Assembly: GCA_963920575.1 (NCBI GenBank) | Contig: OY986972.1 | Coordinates: forward strand, 5,659,115-5,723,114 | Length of the DNA: 64,000 bases | Reading direction: 5' to 3' | Source: Narthecium ossifragum | Lineage: Eukaryota > Streptophyta > Magnoliopsida > Dioscoreales > Nartheciaceae | Shown here: piece after piece, positions 35,101 to 45,859 of the stretch | Numbering within the stretch: the first letter of the stretch is position 1 | Layout: each line of letters opens with the position of its first letter | Notes under the pieces: model-generated | The model's input: the letters and a program-made list of their open reading frames with translations, nothing else | What the model was told of the DNA's origin: nothing | The model's database searches: none | Translations under genes and position numbers: made by a program

Positions 35101-38100
35101 ATCCTCTCCCTCCCTCCTGATGACTCACTCATGTATCTCATACTGTGAAGATACATGCCGTAGCATCAGACGCCGACATGACATGATGCAATGAGATATC
35201 AACCCTTAGTTCTTTTTACTTCATCCACGAATCTCATTGGTTTAAAATGGTTGTTGTTGCTACAATGGTGTGATTGAACATTTCAAGACTCGCCCTAATG
35301 CCAAAGGAATCAATCAAAATGCTCAATAAAAAGGAATCAAACATGATACGAGCAACAATTTGCATAAATCTTTCAGTCTCTTCGGGAGTGTCTGTCCATT
35401 ATCCTGATGTAAGCAACACAGTATTCTATTGTGTTGTTTAGTGAGAGGTGCATAAGCAGCAAACTCCTAATTTTGTTAATCCTCACGTTCCTTCTGACAT
35501 TCACAATCTTCACAAGGCTTAAAAAGCTTCACAGAATCACCTGATTTCCTTTATTCAATTTTCTGCAATTATCAGTAGTTAGCTGTCTCATTCTTTTATA
35601 ATTTATTCTTGATCAGGTTCTTTGTAGTTGTATATTCTCATCTATGTGAATGCTATAACGATGGTAGGAAATCGTCCAAATGCCCATGAATTTTTTAAGG
35701 ATTTTGGTGCTCTCAACTACTCTCTTGCTGTTCAAGTCAATTAAGCTTCATTTGGTATTTTCTTGCCTAAAGGGAATTTGCATTCTAGATCTATTTCCTC
35801 ATACATATGTATAAAGTCAAACCTTGTATTATTCCAATGGCTAACCATTAACAACTTTCTAAGATTTATGGATCACCTTTGTTTGATCCCACCATATAGG
35901 AAAGCATTGTTGGAGCCTTGGAGGCTTGCAGCTCTCTATAGTATTTATTATTGACTAGACTCAATATCTCTTTCACTAACAACAACGATTTCCACTTTAT
36001 GCACACTACTACAAATGATCATTGGATAGCAGTAAAGATGATTCTTCATTATCCCAAACAAAAAATTAATCATCATTTATTTATTCGCCGTTCCTCTTCA
36101 TTTACTATGTTTTCTAGTGCAGATTGGGCTTGATGCCCGGATGACACATTGCGAAGCTAAATGGCAGTGCGGCAATGACTGTAGAACAATTAGTCATTTT
36201 TAACAACTATGAACTATCTACACTCAAAAAGGATAAGTATGGGTACCTACTTCGCACACAATTTTAATCATATGACAGCGAATACATGTACCAATATGGG
36301 GTTTGTATCACCGATACGTGTTATATTTTACTGACAAGTATGTACTGACCGATACAGCATCACTGCAAGAAAGAAAGGTCAATCATTGATGAATTTCACT
36401 GATAAGTTTCAGAAATTGAGGTGCTCGTGGTAAGGGTAACCTATTGTAACTAAACAAGGTGTTATAATGCAAAAATAAAGTGAAATAACCAGCATAACTT
36501 CTAAGAAAAATTACTAATAACTCAAAAAATAGAACAAAGAAGAAATGCCCAATCTTCATCCAATCTTAGGCCATTAAACCTAGCAGGTAAGAGTTTTGGT
36601 GTCATAAGGATCGTGGAAAATTCAAGACAAGTTCTTCGGAAGAAGTCAGTGTTTTGGTGTCATGAGGATTGTGGAAAATTCCTTGTTGGTAATCTACATG
36701 GACTGAAAATGCGCCATACATTCGTGATCTCATAATCATCTAGCATTGTGATCAAGCTGTTTTATGTGACAAACCAATATAACATAATATGTCTACCTTA
36801 CTCCTAGCGATAGATTAGTTGTTATACTAATAATGTTTGATTCATCTGCAAATTAAGCCGAAGCGTGATACAATATGGCATGACTTGATACCACAGCACA
36901 GGCCAAAAATTCATCCAGGTATGTGAGCTACAAAGTGCAACAGGATGATACATTCATCATGTCTTTAGAAATTCTTTACTTCAACTAGAAGTACCAGTCA
37001 CTTTAGCCAACCTTCAGTTCAAAATTTTTGTGTTTCACAACAAGACAATGTGGGTTAGAAAAGCTTATCCCATTTGACATTTCTCAGAAAGTGGCTTGTG
37101 ACAATGTATCTCATTTTGTTCTATGCAGTGCCCCTAGTGGATATATCAAAGTACACAAAGAATGTATATATACACTCTCTAATATAAATAACCACCATTA
37201 CACACACCAGCACATGTGTCTGCATGCCGCATATGACTAGCAATATCCTTATCACCCACCGAGGCGAGGTGCCTTTTGAAACATTCACACTATCATCAAG
37301 AGATAAAAAGCACAAGCTTATGTGAGCCACATGACATCTTACTCATAGAAAGGCAACATATATAGCAATATTTTCAAGAAAAGATAAGTGCCACAACATT
37401 ACACTCTTGATGCACTCTACTGGATTTGGCATGTCATACTTATTTCCTTTCTTAAGAGAGAGAGACTGAGAGACAGACAGAGAGAGAGCATAATACTTCA
37501 GCATAAATTATAGATTGAACTGATGCGCTAGATGATTGCTTTGCCACCCAATGTAAATGAAGTGCGAGTTTTCTTCTGCCCATGATGGTAAACTACATAA
37601 TCAACAATATGAAACAAAACCAACAAAAGTTGGCAAACCCACCTGGCAATCAGGTTGGCCAACCCTTTCTGGGAGTTCAGTCATGTATTGAGTCCCCTGC
37701 AAAAGCAAACAACAACATAGCTCGTTAATGCACAAAATAGGGGAAAAAACCTGTCAGCTGAAAATATTTAGCAAGTATGAGTCGACAGGTATCAGCACAC
37801 TGAAGCTGCAACGACACGGCGATCAAGAGAGATGGAACACAGTCGACAACATTGCACCCAGGAGAAGCAAAACATCAGAACGCAGCTACCGCACTCACCT
37901 GTCCAGTATAAGTCGGGTGATTATAGCGGCAATTGCTTCCATAGCCACACATCCCCGTCCTCAAGTAGTATATGCAGTCCGGCTCCCCCGGCCGATCCGG
38001 GTACGGGCTCGAATGAGAATCCCCACCCTCCTGGGTTGCCTGAACCTTCAATCGCCACATAGCTTCTGCAAACCGAGATCACCATCACCATCAAACAACC

Positions 38101-38311
38101 ATCCTCCCCCCCTCCCACAATCCTCCCCCCCCCCCCCCCCCCAAATCAAACCGTAATAATCTCGACACTCACTCATCACACCTATCGCCATTCTCGATCA
38201 AAACCGAAAAGAATCAACAAGAATCAAGAACAGCAATTGATCCATACCTTCCAGGTTATCATCGGAGGAGAACACAGCATTGCTCTGGAGGGATTGCCTA
38301 GTATCCGGCAT
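25846..38311 (-). CDS. CCCH-type zinc finger protein (ZFN-like), seven exons
   Basis: A spliced gene whose seven exons, each with GT-AG borders, join to 1308 nt (435 aa): 38311-38248, 38065-37899, 37696-37643, 32788-32672, 32563-32249, 26542-26300, 26193-25846. It encodes five CCCH fingers, each C-x8-C-x5-C-x3-H, at residues 52-71, 94-113, 139-158, 279-298 and 325-344. A proline/serine-rich linker lies at about 160-240, and an acidic serine-rich tail ends the protein. This is the plant ZFN-like CCCH family, nuclear proteins reported to bind single-stranded DNA or RNA. The start ATG is the first in frame with exon 2. Introns 3 (4.9 kb) and 5 (5.7 kb) hold transposon sequence. No broken codon was seen, so it is likely functional. 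Confidence 0.9.
26300..26542 (-). CDS. CCCH gene exon 6, finger 4
   Basis: Starts after GTGAATCAG, encodes [10 protein letters not shown] then [19 protein letters not shown] and ends LGLPLRP before GTAAGT. Confidence 0.9.
27200..27368 (+). mobile_element. tRNA-derived SINE in intron 5
   Basis: The left part has a tRNA-like promoter: an A-box-like gttgctcaagtggtag (27214-27229) and a B-box-like gggttctaaactcc (27246-27259), about 17 bp apart. The element ends in an A-rich tail (aataaaaaataaaaaaac). It is flanked by the 14-bp duplication aacttacgcaaaaa (27186-27199 and 27369-27382). It lies antisense in the CCCH gene intron. Confidence 0.72.
28265..28600. other. GC-richer patch in intron 5, unidentified
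   Basis: This stretch is clearly richer in G and C than the surrounding intron and contains short minus-strand frames (for example [19 protein letters not shown]). No family was recognised. It could be a fragment of an old transposon. Confidence 0.3.
32249..32563 (-). CDS. CCCH gene exon 5, finger 3 and linker
   Basis: Encodes [20 protein letters not shown] then the P/S-rich linker ending GWSTYT. It ends before GTAAGC (intron 5, 5.7 kb). Confidence 0.9.
32672..32788 (-). CDS. CCCH gene exon 4, finger 2
   Basis: A 117-nt exon after TCTTGCAG. Encodes [18 protein letters not shown] and [11 protein letters not shown]. The intron after it is only 108 bp. Confidence 0.9.
33932..34148. mobile_element. 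MITE, short Mutator-like ends
   Basis: Ends are inverted repeats of the type gggttaaatatgctttaatgc and, reverse-complemented from the right, gggtaaaatatgctttactac. About 217 bp long and non-coding. It interrupts the copia relic. No clean 9-bp duplication was found. Confidence 0.55.
34608..34925. mobile_element. MITE related to the preceding one
   Basis: Left gggtaaaatatgttttgttac and right, reverse-complemented, taagctgacatatgcttcactaac then ctcaattttaggggtaa. It shares the terminal words of 33932-34148, with a longer centre. Borders on the right are eroded. Confidence 0.5.
37643..37696 (-). CDS. CCCH gene exon 3
   Basis: A 54-nt exon after TTTTGCAG and before GTGGGT. Encodes [18 protein letters not shown] and supplies the first cysteine of finger 2, so fingers 2 and exons do not coincide. 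Confidence 0.85.
37899..38065 (-). CDS. CCCH gene exon 2, finger 1
   Basis: Follows TTTGCAG and ends ACAG before GTGAGT. Encodes [18 protein letters not shown], the first of the five fingers. Confidence 0.9.
38248..38311 (-). CDS. CCCH gene exon 1
   Basis: Begins ATG (38311-38309) and encodes [20 protein letters not shown]. It ends in GGAAG before GTATGG (intron 1, 182 bp), splitting a codon after its first base. Confidence 0.85.
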
Positions 38312-39800
38312 AGGGCAAAATCTCCGGCAAACCCGATCCCCTACCTCCGATCACCAATTTGATCCACAGAAGGTTAAAAAAAAACAAAAGAAACAAAGGG
38401 CACTCTAAATCGCCTCCTCGATCTTTTCTCTTCCTATCGGAGGAACATAAACTATCCGGACGATCGGATCAGAGCTCAGCTATTAATAGCTACCGGACGA
38501 CGAATTAAAGATCTCACTCGATGCTGGATCGATCTATATTTTTTTTCCTTCAGATGATGTTCCTCCCCTTTTTTTTCTTTTTTTTTAAATATCTCTATGT
38601 GTACTAATTCTTCTTTCTCTCATGGACATGGAGTCGTGGGTTCCTTTTTTTCCCAGTCTCTTTTCAAATATTTATATTTACGGGTGCTGGAATTAACGAA
38701 TAACCGGGCATTAAATACGTTGTTTAGCGTACGAATGGAGAAGAAACGAGGGATGTGTCGCCGTAATCGCGCGCGAAAGCGCTCCAAGGGGTGGAGTGTG
38801 GGGCGGTGGGCCCCTCCAGGTCTGATAGGATTGGCCGCACTGTGCGGGCGTAGGATCTGGGAGGAGTGTCTTGGGTCGGGTGAGAACGTACGGTGGAGAT
38901 GGCGTTTGTATGGTGGTGGCGGGTGTTGAGATGGTTGGGGAGGACAGTGGTCACGAGGCCCGTGCGTCCGCTTGATTCGCGCCATGCCACCAACTGTGGC
39001 TGCTGGGTGGGGATTGTTGGTGTTTGGAGTACTTTTCCAAGGTATATTCTCACCTGGTGGGCTTGGGGTGACGGTTGTGGGCACTGTAGAAAAGGAATAG
39101 CTTTGATCTGGTAACCGCCGGTGAGGTTTGGATAGGTGAATTGGGGGAAAAATAGCAGTATTGGGGATAATAATCCCGGTTATTATTGGTTTAACATGTA
39201 TTATATTATATAAAATCAGGTGTATTTTATGAGACGGATGAGGATGCCGATCCAAATTATCCTTGGATATATCCAGGCGATTGAGATGAAATCATGTAAA
39301 AAAAAGTGACGGGGGTGGTGGTTATTCATGTCATGTGATAGCAGAGCCATCTAGTTAATATACATGTAATTCCGATTAAAATCGCATAACATGTCAAGTT
39401 GGATTAGATGTCCTCTTCATTTTTATCTATCTTTATGTTTTTATAAATGAGTTGAGTGAAGAAGACTAGACATAAAGTACACGGCCGCCATGCTGAATTT
39501 TCTTCTTCTTTTTTGTCATGGTTTAGGATAAGTAAGTATTCAAACAATTATAAATCAATCTTACAAGAGACATCATAGAGAGAATAAATGCTAATTTAAT
39601 GACAGGGGTTCGTCCAATCCAAGATCCAACGGTGAAGATGGTCGAGGGAGATAGAAAGAGTGGAGAGACAATTCAATTAGTAGTAATACAACTTGATAAA
39701 TAAAAACATGTTAAGTAGCATAGACTACAATATATAGTTTCTCATGGGAAAGGCATAGGGAGTTAAGTCTCAAGCGCTATACTACCACACCGGTGGTCCG
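38312..39800. promoter_or_regulatory. 5' flank and promoter region of the CCCH gene
   Basis: The stretch from 38312 to roughly 38600 should hold the 5' untranslated region and core promoter; it is pyrimidine-rich on the minus strand. No clear TATA box was seen. Open frames on both strands at 38600-39255 show no recognisable domain. The region beyond 39300 is AT-rich. Confidence 0.4.
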
Positions 39801-40385
39801 TCCTATTAAGTAGAACATGCAGTAGTTGTTGGATTTTAGGATGCTCCGTTTGGTTCAGGGTTAGGTTAAGGGGTTAAGGGGAATATGAGATTATAAAAAA
39901 TGAGGATAAGAAAAAATAAAGAGGAATGTGATAGGTGAAATAGTAGTAATCCCACAATCATTGTTTTGGTGTTTGATGAAAAAATAACGATAAAGTGAGG
40001 GTAACCTCCTTAACCCCGCCAACTACTTTTTTTTTGTCATGTTTAACTCTTCTGTTATGATTTTCGCACACCACCATCTCCATTAGTTTCAAATGTAGGT
40101 AATGATGGAGTTTTGCTCATGTTGAAAGGTCCGTTTGGTTGGTGTGAATCGATGCACTCTGACTCATGATCATGTGTTTGGTTCACCATGCATTAACTAA
40201 TGCATGCATCATGCGATGCATTTTTTAGGCCAAATCGTGCATCATATGAATTTTGGTCGTTTCACGCGATGTATCCATCTGCAGTGCATCTCCTATACAC
40301 CCGGTGAACATATCAAAATATATTCAATAAAGTTATGTAAATATTAAAATTATGTGAACATTATTTTAATCTCAATAAAGTCATT
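39801..40385. repeat. MITE-like sequence left of the pararetrovirus
   Basis: Two MITE-like starts occur, near 39844 (ctccgtttggttcagggtta) and near 40130 (ggtccgtttggttggtgtga). The segment 40312-40385, with ttatgtgaacattattttaa, recurs inverted at 53550-53830. No gene. Confidence 0.5.
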
Positions 40386-40471
40386 GATTAAAAATCAATA
40401 TCTAAAGAGACTGGCGCTCGATTCAACCGATCTGTTTGAAGAGATCGGAAGGTGGAACTGAGCGTTTAACG
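40386..40471 (-). repeat. left copy of viral terminal direct repeat
   Basis: 86-bp partner of 53456-53541, starting gattaaaaatcaatat and ending gagcgtttaacg. Outside it lies host AT-rich sequence. Confidence 0.85.
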
Positions 40472-40660
40472 TTCCAGCCTTTAGATATTCCTTCTAAAAA
40501 ATATCTCTAAATAAAATACAGAATTTTAAAGACTTACTCAAGAGAGATGTAGCATAAACTGAAAGCTTTTATTTCACTAGCAAGGGTTACAATGGTAGTA
40601 AGAGGGTTACAAGAGAAGAGAAGGGGTGGAAACCAGCGTGTCGAACTCAGAGGAGTTCTA

Positions 40661-40675
40661 CCTCTTATATAGAGG
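40661..40675 (-). promoter_or_regulatory. viral pregenomic RNA promoter (TATA box)
   Basis: The minus strand reads CCTCTATATAAGAGG, downstream of the ORF2-like frame and before the genome end. Its position matches the caulimovirid pregenomic promoter. A possible poly(A) signal AATAAA is at 40573-40568, about 90 bases further on. Confidence 0.65.
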
Positions 40676-40875
40676 CTGAGGATGCCTTCTGGCATTGTAC
40701 AATAATTGAGAGGGAATATATTCCCTTTACATCATGTCGGCCAGTGGATTACCACTTTTCTTGTCTGCCATCTGCTAGTAGGGCCCGCCACTTCGTGTGC
40801 TGGATTAGGTGCAGTCGATCAAATGGCCTTTTGATTTTGCTGATGGCGAATAAAGGAGAGATTCTCCTTTAACTT

Positions 40876-42210
40876 TTAACTAGTGGAGGCTCCACTAGTT
40901 GTTGGCGCATCTTTTGATGATGTCTTTTTTCTTGTCACCAGATCCCATAGGGCATCACGATCATCCTCATCGAAGGGGTTCTGTGCATCTTGCATGGAAT
41001 CATCAGATCCAATGGATATTTTATCTGATCCAGAGAACATATTATTGAATTGATTTTTCATATAATCATAGCAATGTTGAGCAATGTGCTCATCAGTGGC
41101 CTTAGGAAATCTCCTTTCAAAGGCTCTTTTTACTCAAGCCATGTGATTGTCTATGGGGACTTCACGAACCACATTCTGGTTAAGGGCATGCTCATTCCTA
41201 CTTATGATCCCTAATAATTCAGAGACTTTAGTGGTCACATCTAGACATTTCCACCATTTGACTTGATACCTTCGTAAGAGGCAAGGAAGATATAAGTCAT
41301 CTGTTCCGGTGATACAGAACCATTTCCAAATCCATGGGATCTCAACTTCAGCAAAGAAGTACAGAAGGCACCTTCCCTCTAAAATTTCGTCATTTCTCTT
41401 TGTATGGAGAACAGGATGGGTAGAGACCCATTTCTCATATAGAGCAGCAATTGGTTCTGGCAATATATCCAGTTCAGCATCATATTTGTGCCACCAGTCA
41501 TAGATCCAGGCTAGAATTTCCTTTTGAAGGATCTCAAGACATAGCTTAATAAACCATGTATGCTTCAAATTTTCATTCTCGCATAAGAATGATAGACAAA
41601 AGGCATCTTTATAATCCCAGTAGTTGAAATTATAAGTTTCTTTCTCAATTTTGAAGGGGAATGGCTTATGAGTGCTAAAGCCCCATTCCTTGGGAGTCAT
41701 CACATTTTTGATTGTGCACTTGCTATAAGCAGGTGGCTTTCGATCATCAGAATTTTTATGGAAGTGCTCAAAATGAACATCTCTCTGTGATCATAGAGAC
41801 TCCATCCATTTTCTCGGTTTATATACCGAAGTAGGGTATTGACAATTGTCAAGATATTTTTGTCTCAATTTTTCTGGGTTATCAAAGTAACACATGTCTT
41901 CTGGTTCAATGTGAACCATTAGCTCATAAGCTGGTTTTGTAATCATCAAAGGATTATTATCCTTGACCACTTCTGCAAAGGATTCCTTTGTTTCTGAGGT
42001 ATTACCTTGAGAAATATTTTTACTTGGCATATCTTGTGTAGCCGTATTACGGACAATACTTGGATAGGAAGTATTACTTCCTCTGCGAATTGTTCGCCAA
42101 CTATTTCCAGATTCTTGTGAGGCAGTTGGATAGAAAGGAGTATTACTCCTGTTGCCCATTCCTCGACCACCTCTCCCCCTCCCCCAAGGGGGTGGAGCAT
42201 TCCGCCGCAT
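40876..42210 (-). pseudogene. viral ORF2-like frame of unknown function
   Basis: Starts at an ATG around 42210 with a glycine/arginine-rich N-terminus (APPPWGRGRGGRGMGN). A TGA interrupts it at 41793-41791 and another at 41136-41134; all three pieces are in one frame. The central part contains PKEWGFSTHKPFPF and DYKDAF, aromatic-rich, and W-rich patches (WIYDWW, WKWF). The tail is acidic. This frame matches the second, uncharacterised ORF reported for florendoviruses, rather than the transactivator of caulimoviruses. Without stops it would be about 445 codons. Confidence 0.6.
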
Positions 42211-43643
42211 TGGATCCCTGCAAAAATTCTCGGGTGAGGAAATCTGGCAAAACATTATGCTTTCCTTTAATAAATTCAATGGTAAAGTCGAAAACAGCTA
42301 ATTCAGCTTGCCATCGAGCAAAAATTTGTTTAGAAGTTAAGCTTTTAACATCTTTCTCAATGATACTCTTAGCGGAGCTACAATCGATTCGAAGGAGAAA
42401 CGGTTGATTGAGAAGATCTTCTTGAAATTTATAAAGGCATTTAATAATAGAAAGCATTTCTTTTTTAATTGTTGAATAATTAAACTGAGTAGGATTCCAT
42501 TTACCAGAAGTATATCTTACTAACTCTTCCTTCTCAGAGTTTAGGCATTTTTGCTTAAGGATTTCTCCATAGCCAATATTGCTAGCGTCCGTTTCAACAA
42601 TTTTCTTACACTCTGGATTCGCCAGATGTGTACAAGGAAGATTTTGGACTTTAGATTTGATGACTTTGATAGCACTAGTATGTGTTTCAGTCCAGGGCGA
42701 AGGATTCTTCTTTAATCTATTATACAGAAGAGCAGTATCCTTAGCCCAATCTTTGTAATAATTAGACGCATAATTTAAAGCACCTAAAAACCTTTGTAAT
42801 TGGTTTGTGTCTATGATAATATCAGGTAATTTAGAAGCAAATTCAATACTTCTATCTATTGGGACTATAGTTCCCCTACCAATATTGTGACCAAGAAATC
42901 TTATCTCAGTCTGAAATAATGTCATTTTGGGAGCAGATATAACTAATCCATTTTTTATAGCTAAATGTCTAAAAACATCAAGGTGTTTAACATGCTGATC
43001 AATGCTTTCAGAAAAGATAAGTATATCATCAATGTAAGATAAAATGAAATTCATGTACGGAATGAATATTTCATTCATAATATTTTGAAACTCCGAAGGG
43101 GCATTTTTTAATCCAAATGGCATTACGTTCCATTCGTAATGGCCAAACGGAACTGTAAAGGCCGTTTTATAACGGTCTTTCTCAACTATCTGAATCTGCC
43201 AATAACCAGATTTTAGATCAAATTTAGAAAATATTTTTGCTCTATATATTCGATTGAGCAAATCCCTTTTATTAGGGATAGGATATCTAATCCATTTAAG
43301 CACCTTATTAAGGGGCTTATAATTAATCACTAGACGAGAAACTCCTTTTTCTCTCTCAGCAGCATTATTAACATAGAATGCTGTGCAACTCCATGGGGAG
43401 TATGATTTTCGAATCAATTTCTTCTCAAGTAATCTCTTTCTTACAGAGATCAAGGTATTCTTGATTCATTTGGCAAGGTCGAGCACGAGTGGGGATATCC
43501 TTTTCATTGAAGGATTCTTCATATGGCAGTTCAACTATGTGTTGCTTGCGATTCCAAAATGCATTAGGAACCGTGCCACACACAGAAGACTGAAACTGCT
43601 TGTCGATCTGATCTATTAGATCTTTGACAGCATGTTTTTTCAA
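42143..43643 (-). pseudogene. viral reverse transcriptase/RNase H
   Basis: The RT N-terminal part is at 43643-43425. The main open frame, 43453-42143, then holds LVINYKPLNKV, FDLKSGYWQIQI, MPFGLKNAPSEFQ, SYIDDILIFS (YIDD active site), and the RNase H parts VETDASNIGYG and FIKGKHNVLPDFLTRE. It is 436 residues and the best-preserved viral frame. The two frames overlap but differ, so one frameshift separates them near 43440. The RNase H ending overlaps the start of the next frame by about 68 nt. Confidence 0.9.
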
Positions 43644-43702
43644 TTGCTCATTAATTTGAACATAAGAAATCTCTTCTTTTAGAAAATGAATTTGATTTTC
43701 CT

Positions 43703-44095
43703 TTAAAAGAATATTTTTAACCTCATTAAGGATTTTTGTATAGGCTCAGTTATAAACTGTAATGTGATAGGTTCTCCTTTATACCTGGCATTTATTCCAG
43801 AGGAATCAATTCTTTCCAAAGGCATAATTTTATGCAGGAAAGGAGTTCCCAAAATGATATGTTGTGAAAGATTATTCACAAGCACGAAAGGAGTCGGTAT
43901 ACATGTTTCTTGTATGCAGACTAAGGCTTTAGGAAGTTTATAATTAACTTCTAGTTTATTACCACCAGCGCCACTAAGGGCTTGCGTGGTTTTCTCAAAA
44001 TATTTGGAAGGTACTATTCCTTCACGAATACAATTTAAATCAGCACCGCTATCAGTGAGTGCTATAAGGTGTGGTATAACCACTTGGTCGGACAT
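43703..44095 (-). pseudogene. viral aspartic protease
   Basis: The frame shows ALTDSGADLNCI, the DSGA active-site motif, then SGAGGNKLEVNY and IILGTPFLHKI, the ILG motif. In family members this retropepsin cuts the capsid-polymerase polyprotein. It ends about 50 bases before the RT frame, which starts in another frame. Confidence 0.82.
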
Positions 44096-44278
44096 AACTA
44101 AAGTTATCTCGATATATCATTTTTGAGCAGTAATTTGTTGCAACATTTGGACTAAGAATTCATTTGGAATTTCAAAACCTTTTCTTGTATCAATTTGTTT
44201 CCCTTTTTCAGATATAGGAGGAAATTCTCCTAAAGAAAGATCTTTATCTTCAATTAAAGAAAATATATATCTATTTTT

Positions 44279-44736
44279 TTATTTAAGAAGTTTAACTTCT
44301 TCTTTAAGGTTATTAACCTCTCTGTTAAGTTCTGCTAAAGACAGACTTTTAACAGTTCTTTCTTGCCTTCGGCGTATAACTTCAGCAAGTCTATAAGTAT
44401 TATCTGTTTTAAGAGCTTCGAGTCGTTGATCTCCCTTCAAACAGATATCAATCAATTGTGATTTTAATTCAGAAGATATATTTTCTTCTGATAGCAATTT
44501 TGTCAGTATGCTTTTATCAAGAGACAACATATTAATGGATAACCTATTCATCTCAACTATGGTTTTCCAATATTTGGAATCATCTCTAGCCATGTTACAA
44601 TTATTAATTGTACATGAGCAATCTCTTTCATCTTCTGAAGAATCAGAGGAAAGACTATCATAAGATTCAGAATCAATATTACTGATCATTACTTTATATA
44701 AGGATTTCCTTAACCCTTCGTCATCAATCTCATTGA
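44279..44736 (-). pseudogene. viral polyprotein linker between capsid and protease
   Basis: The frame resumes right after the Pack-MULE. It has an acidic serine-rich start (SDSSEDERDC), then a helical stretch ending in a coiled-coil-like ELNREVNNLKEEVKLLK. A stop at 44281-44279 precedes the protease. It has no recognised domain and lies where caulimovirids have a variable spacer. Confidence 0.6.
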
Positions 44737-44745
44737 TTCTTTTTT

Positions 44746-44860
44746 GGGATATTTACTTTTGAGTCCTTCAAAACTTCTTAAATTACAAATGCACCCTTAC
44801 AATCTTTGCATTTACATATGTACCCCTGAAAACATTGAGAAAATGTTAAACATGCCCTTC
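44746..44860 (+). repeat. left terminal inverted repeat of the Pack-MULE
   Basis: About 115 bp from GGGATATTTAC to roughly aaacatgcccttc, paired with 45860-45974. Confidence 0.9.
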
Positions 44861-44959
44861 CGTCAACTCTCGTCAGGTGAACTAACTTAACTACGGTTAA
44901 ATCCTAACCATGGTAGGCAATTTTACTTAAATGCCCATGATCACATATCTAGGCTTTAA

Positions 44960-45430
44960 TTGGTCCCTTCCCTTTCCTCTACCAGCTCCGGCGCTCGCTG
45001 GCCTAGACCCGTGCCCGACCGGTTTAACTCCTACGCGGAAGGCGCCAATAACCCCAACGTCACCTTCAAGAGCTACAACGGCGACAACACCAGCTTCACT
45101 TCCTACTCGAAGTCCGGCGGCGTCACCTTCACCGACTACAAGAACGCCTCCGTCGTCCCCCATGAGCTTGCGTCCTCTGCGACGCAAACCACTGCATCCA
45201 CCACCGACGCCGCAATCGACACGAAGAAGAAGGTGATGGGGAACAAGTGGGTGGTGGAGCCGGGGAAGTTCTTCATGGAGAGCCAATTGTTCTTCGTTGT
45301 GCGGCCGGACACCGCACTGGGGCGAGCCATAGGCGACACGGTATGCGAGTGCGAGCGCGAGCCGAGCCGCGACGAGACCAAGCGCTGCGCTACCTCGGCG
45401 GAGGACATGATCGACAATGGATGGAGATAG
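44960..45430 (+). pseudogene. captured polygalacturonase-1 beta-like (BURP) fragment
   Basis: The open frame (156 codons) has the FxxY repeats of polygalacturonase-1 non-catalytic beta subunits: VTFKSYNGDNTSFTSYSKSG then VTFTDYKNASV. After an internal deletion it gives the BURP-domain pieces KWVVEPGKFFMES, RAIGDTVCECERE, and ETKRCATSAEDMID. It lacks the rest of the BURP domain with the CH repeats. It has no visible signal peptide. Whether the fragment is expressed is unknown. Confidence 0.78.
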
Positions 45431-45439
45431 AACTGGATG

Positions 45440-45670
45440 CTCTGTTCCAATGGATGGAGATAGAGGTTGTCACCGTCGCCGTAGCTGCCCCACCCCACCG
45501 CTGTCGTCGGGACCCACCAGCCTACCCATCATGGGCAGCCTTCTCTCCTTGGAACCCAACCCACGCACCTACGGCCCCATCTTCAGCATCAGCCTGGGCA
45601 CCAAGCTCGCCGTCGTCGTCTCCGCTCCCCTTGCCAGACTCGGGGTGGTATCTGGTTTGCGGAAAGGGAA
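45440..45670 (+). pseudogene. captured cytochrome P450 N-terminal fragment
   Basis: In the frame around 45500-45650 the sequence reads GPTSLPIMGSLLSLEPNP and TYGPIFSISLGTKLAVVVSA. This matches the proline-rich hinge and first beta region of plant P450s (CYP706/CYP76-like). It is only about 50 codons, so no heme-binding region is present. It lies on the same strand as the BURP fragment, so both could be read through together. Confidence 0.68.
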
Positions 45671-45859
45671 ATGAGGGAGGGGCGAGCTCAGGGCGGTGTC
45701 CGACGAGGAGTAACACCGTCGTATCTCCTCCGCTCCCCTTGCCGGACTCGGGGGTGGACGTTGATGAAGATGAGGGCAAAACAGTCTTTTTACATACTAA
45801 TGTTAACGGCGTTAGGAATATTCCCTCAATATTCCGTCAATATTCACCAGCTAGTAACC

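Larger units (their letters stand above)
33110..36160 (+). mobile_element. decayed Ty1/copia retrotransposon in intron 3
   Basis: Scattered pieces on the plus strand keep the order of copia RT-RNase [21 protein letters not shown] (33658-33717) is the start of [12 protein letters not shown]...AKGINQ (about 35267-35320) is the RT core. [12 protein letters not shown] and [16 protein letters not shown] (about 35949-36065), then SSADWA-CPDD (about 36115-36145), are the C-terminal RNase H. Stops and shifts are frequent. It is broken by at least two MITEs. A serine/proline-rich stretch at 33110-33500 could be the integrase-RT linker. Confidence 0.72.

Noticed and set aside
38597..39255. Open frames on both strands upstream of the CCCH gene
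   Set aside because: No recognisable domain, low-complexity proline/serine/histidine or arginine content, and position in the presumed promoter.
42143..43643. RT as a Ty3/gypsy element instead of a pararetrovirus
   Set aside because: There is no integrase and no LTR. The movement protein, single primer site, terminal redundancy and ORF2-like frame fit a caulimovirid instead.
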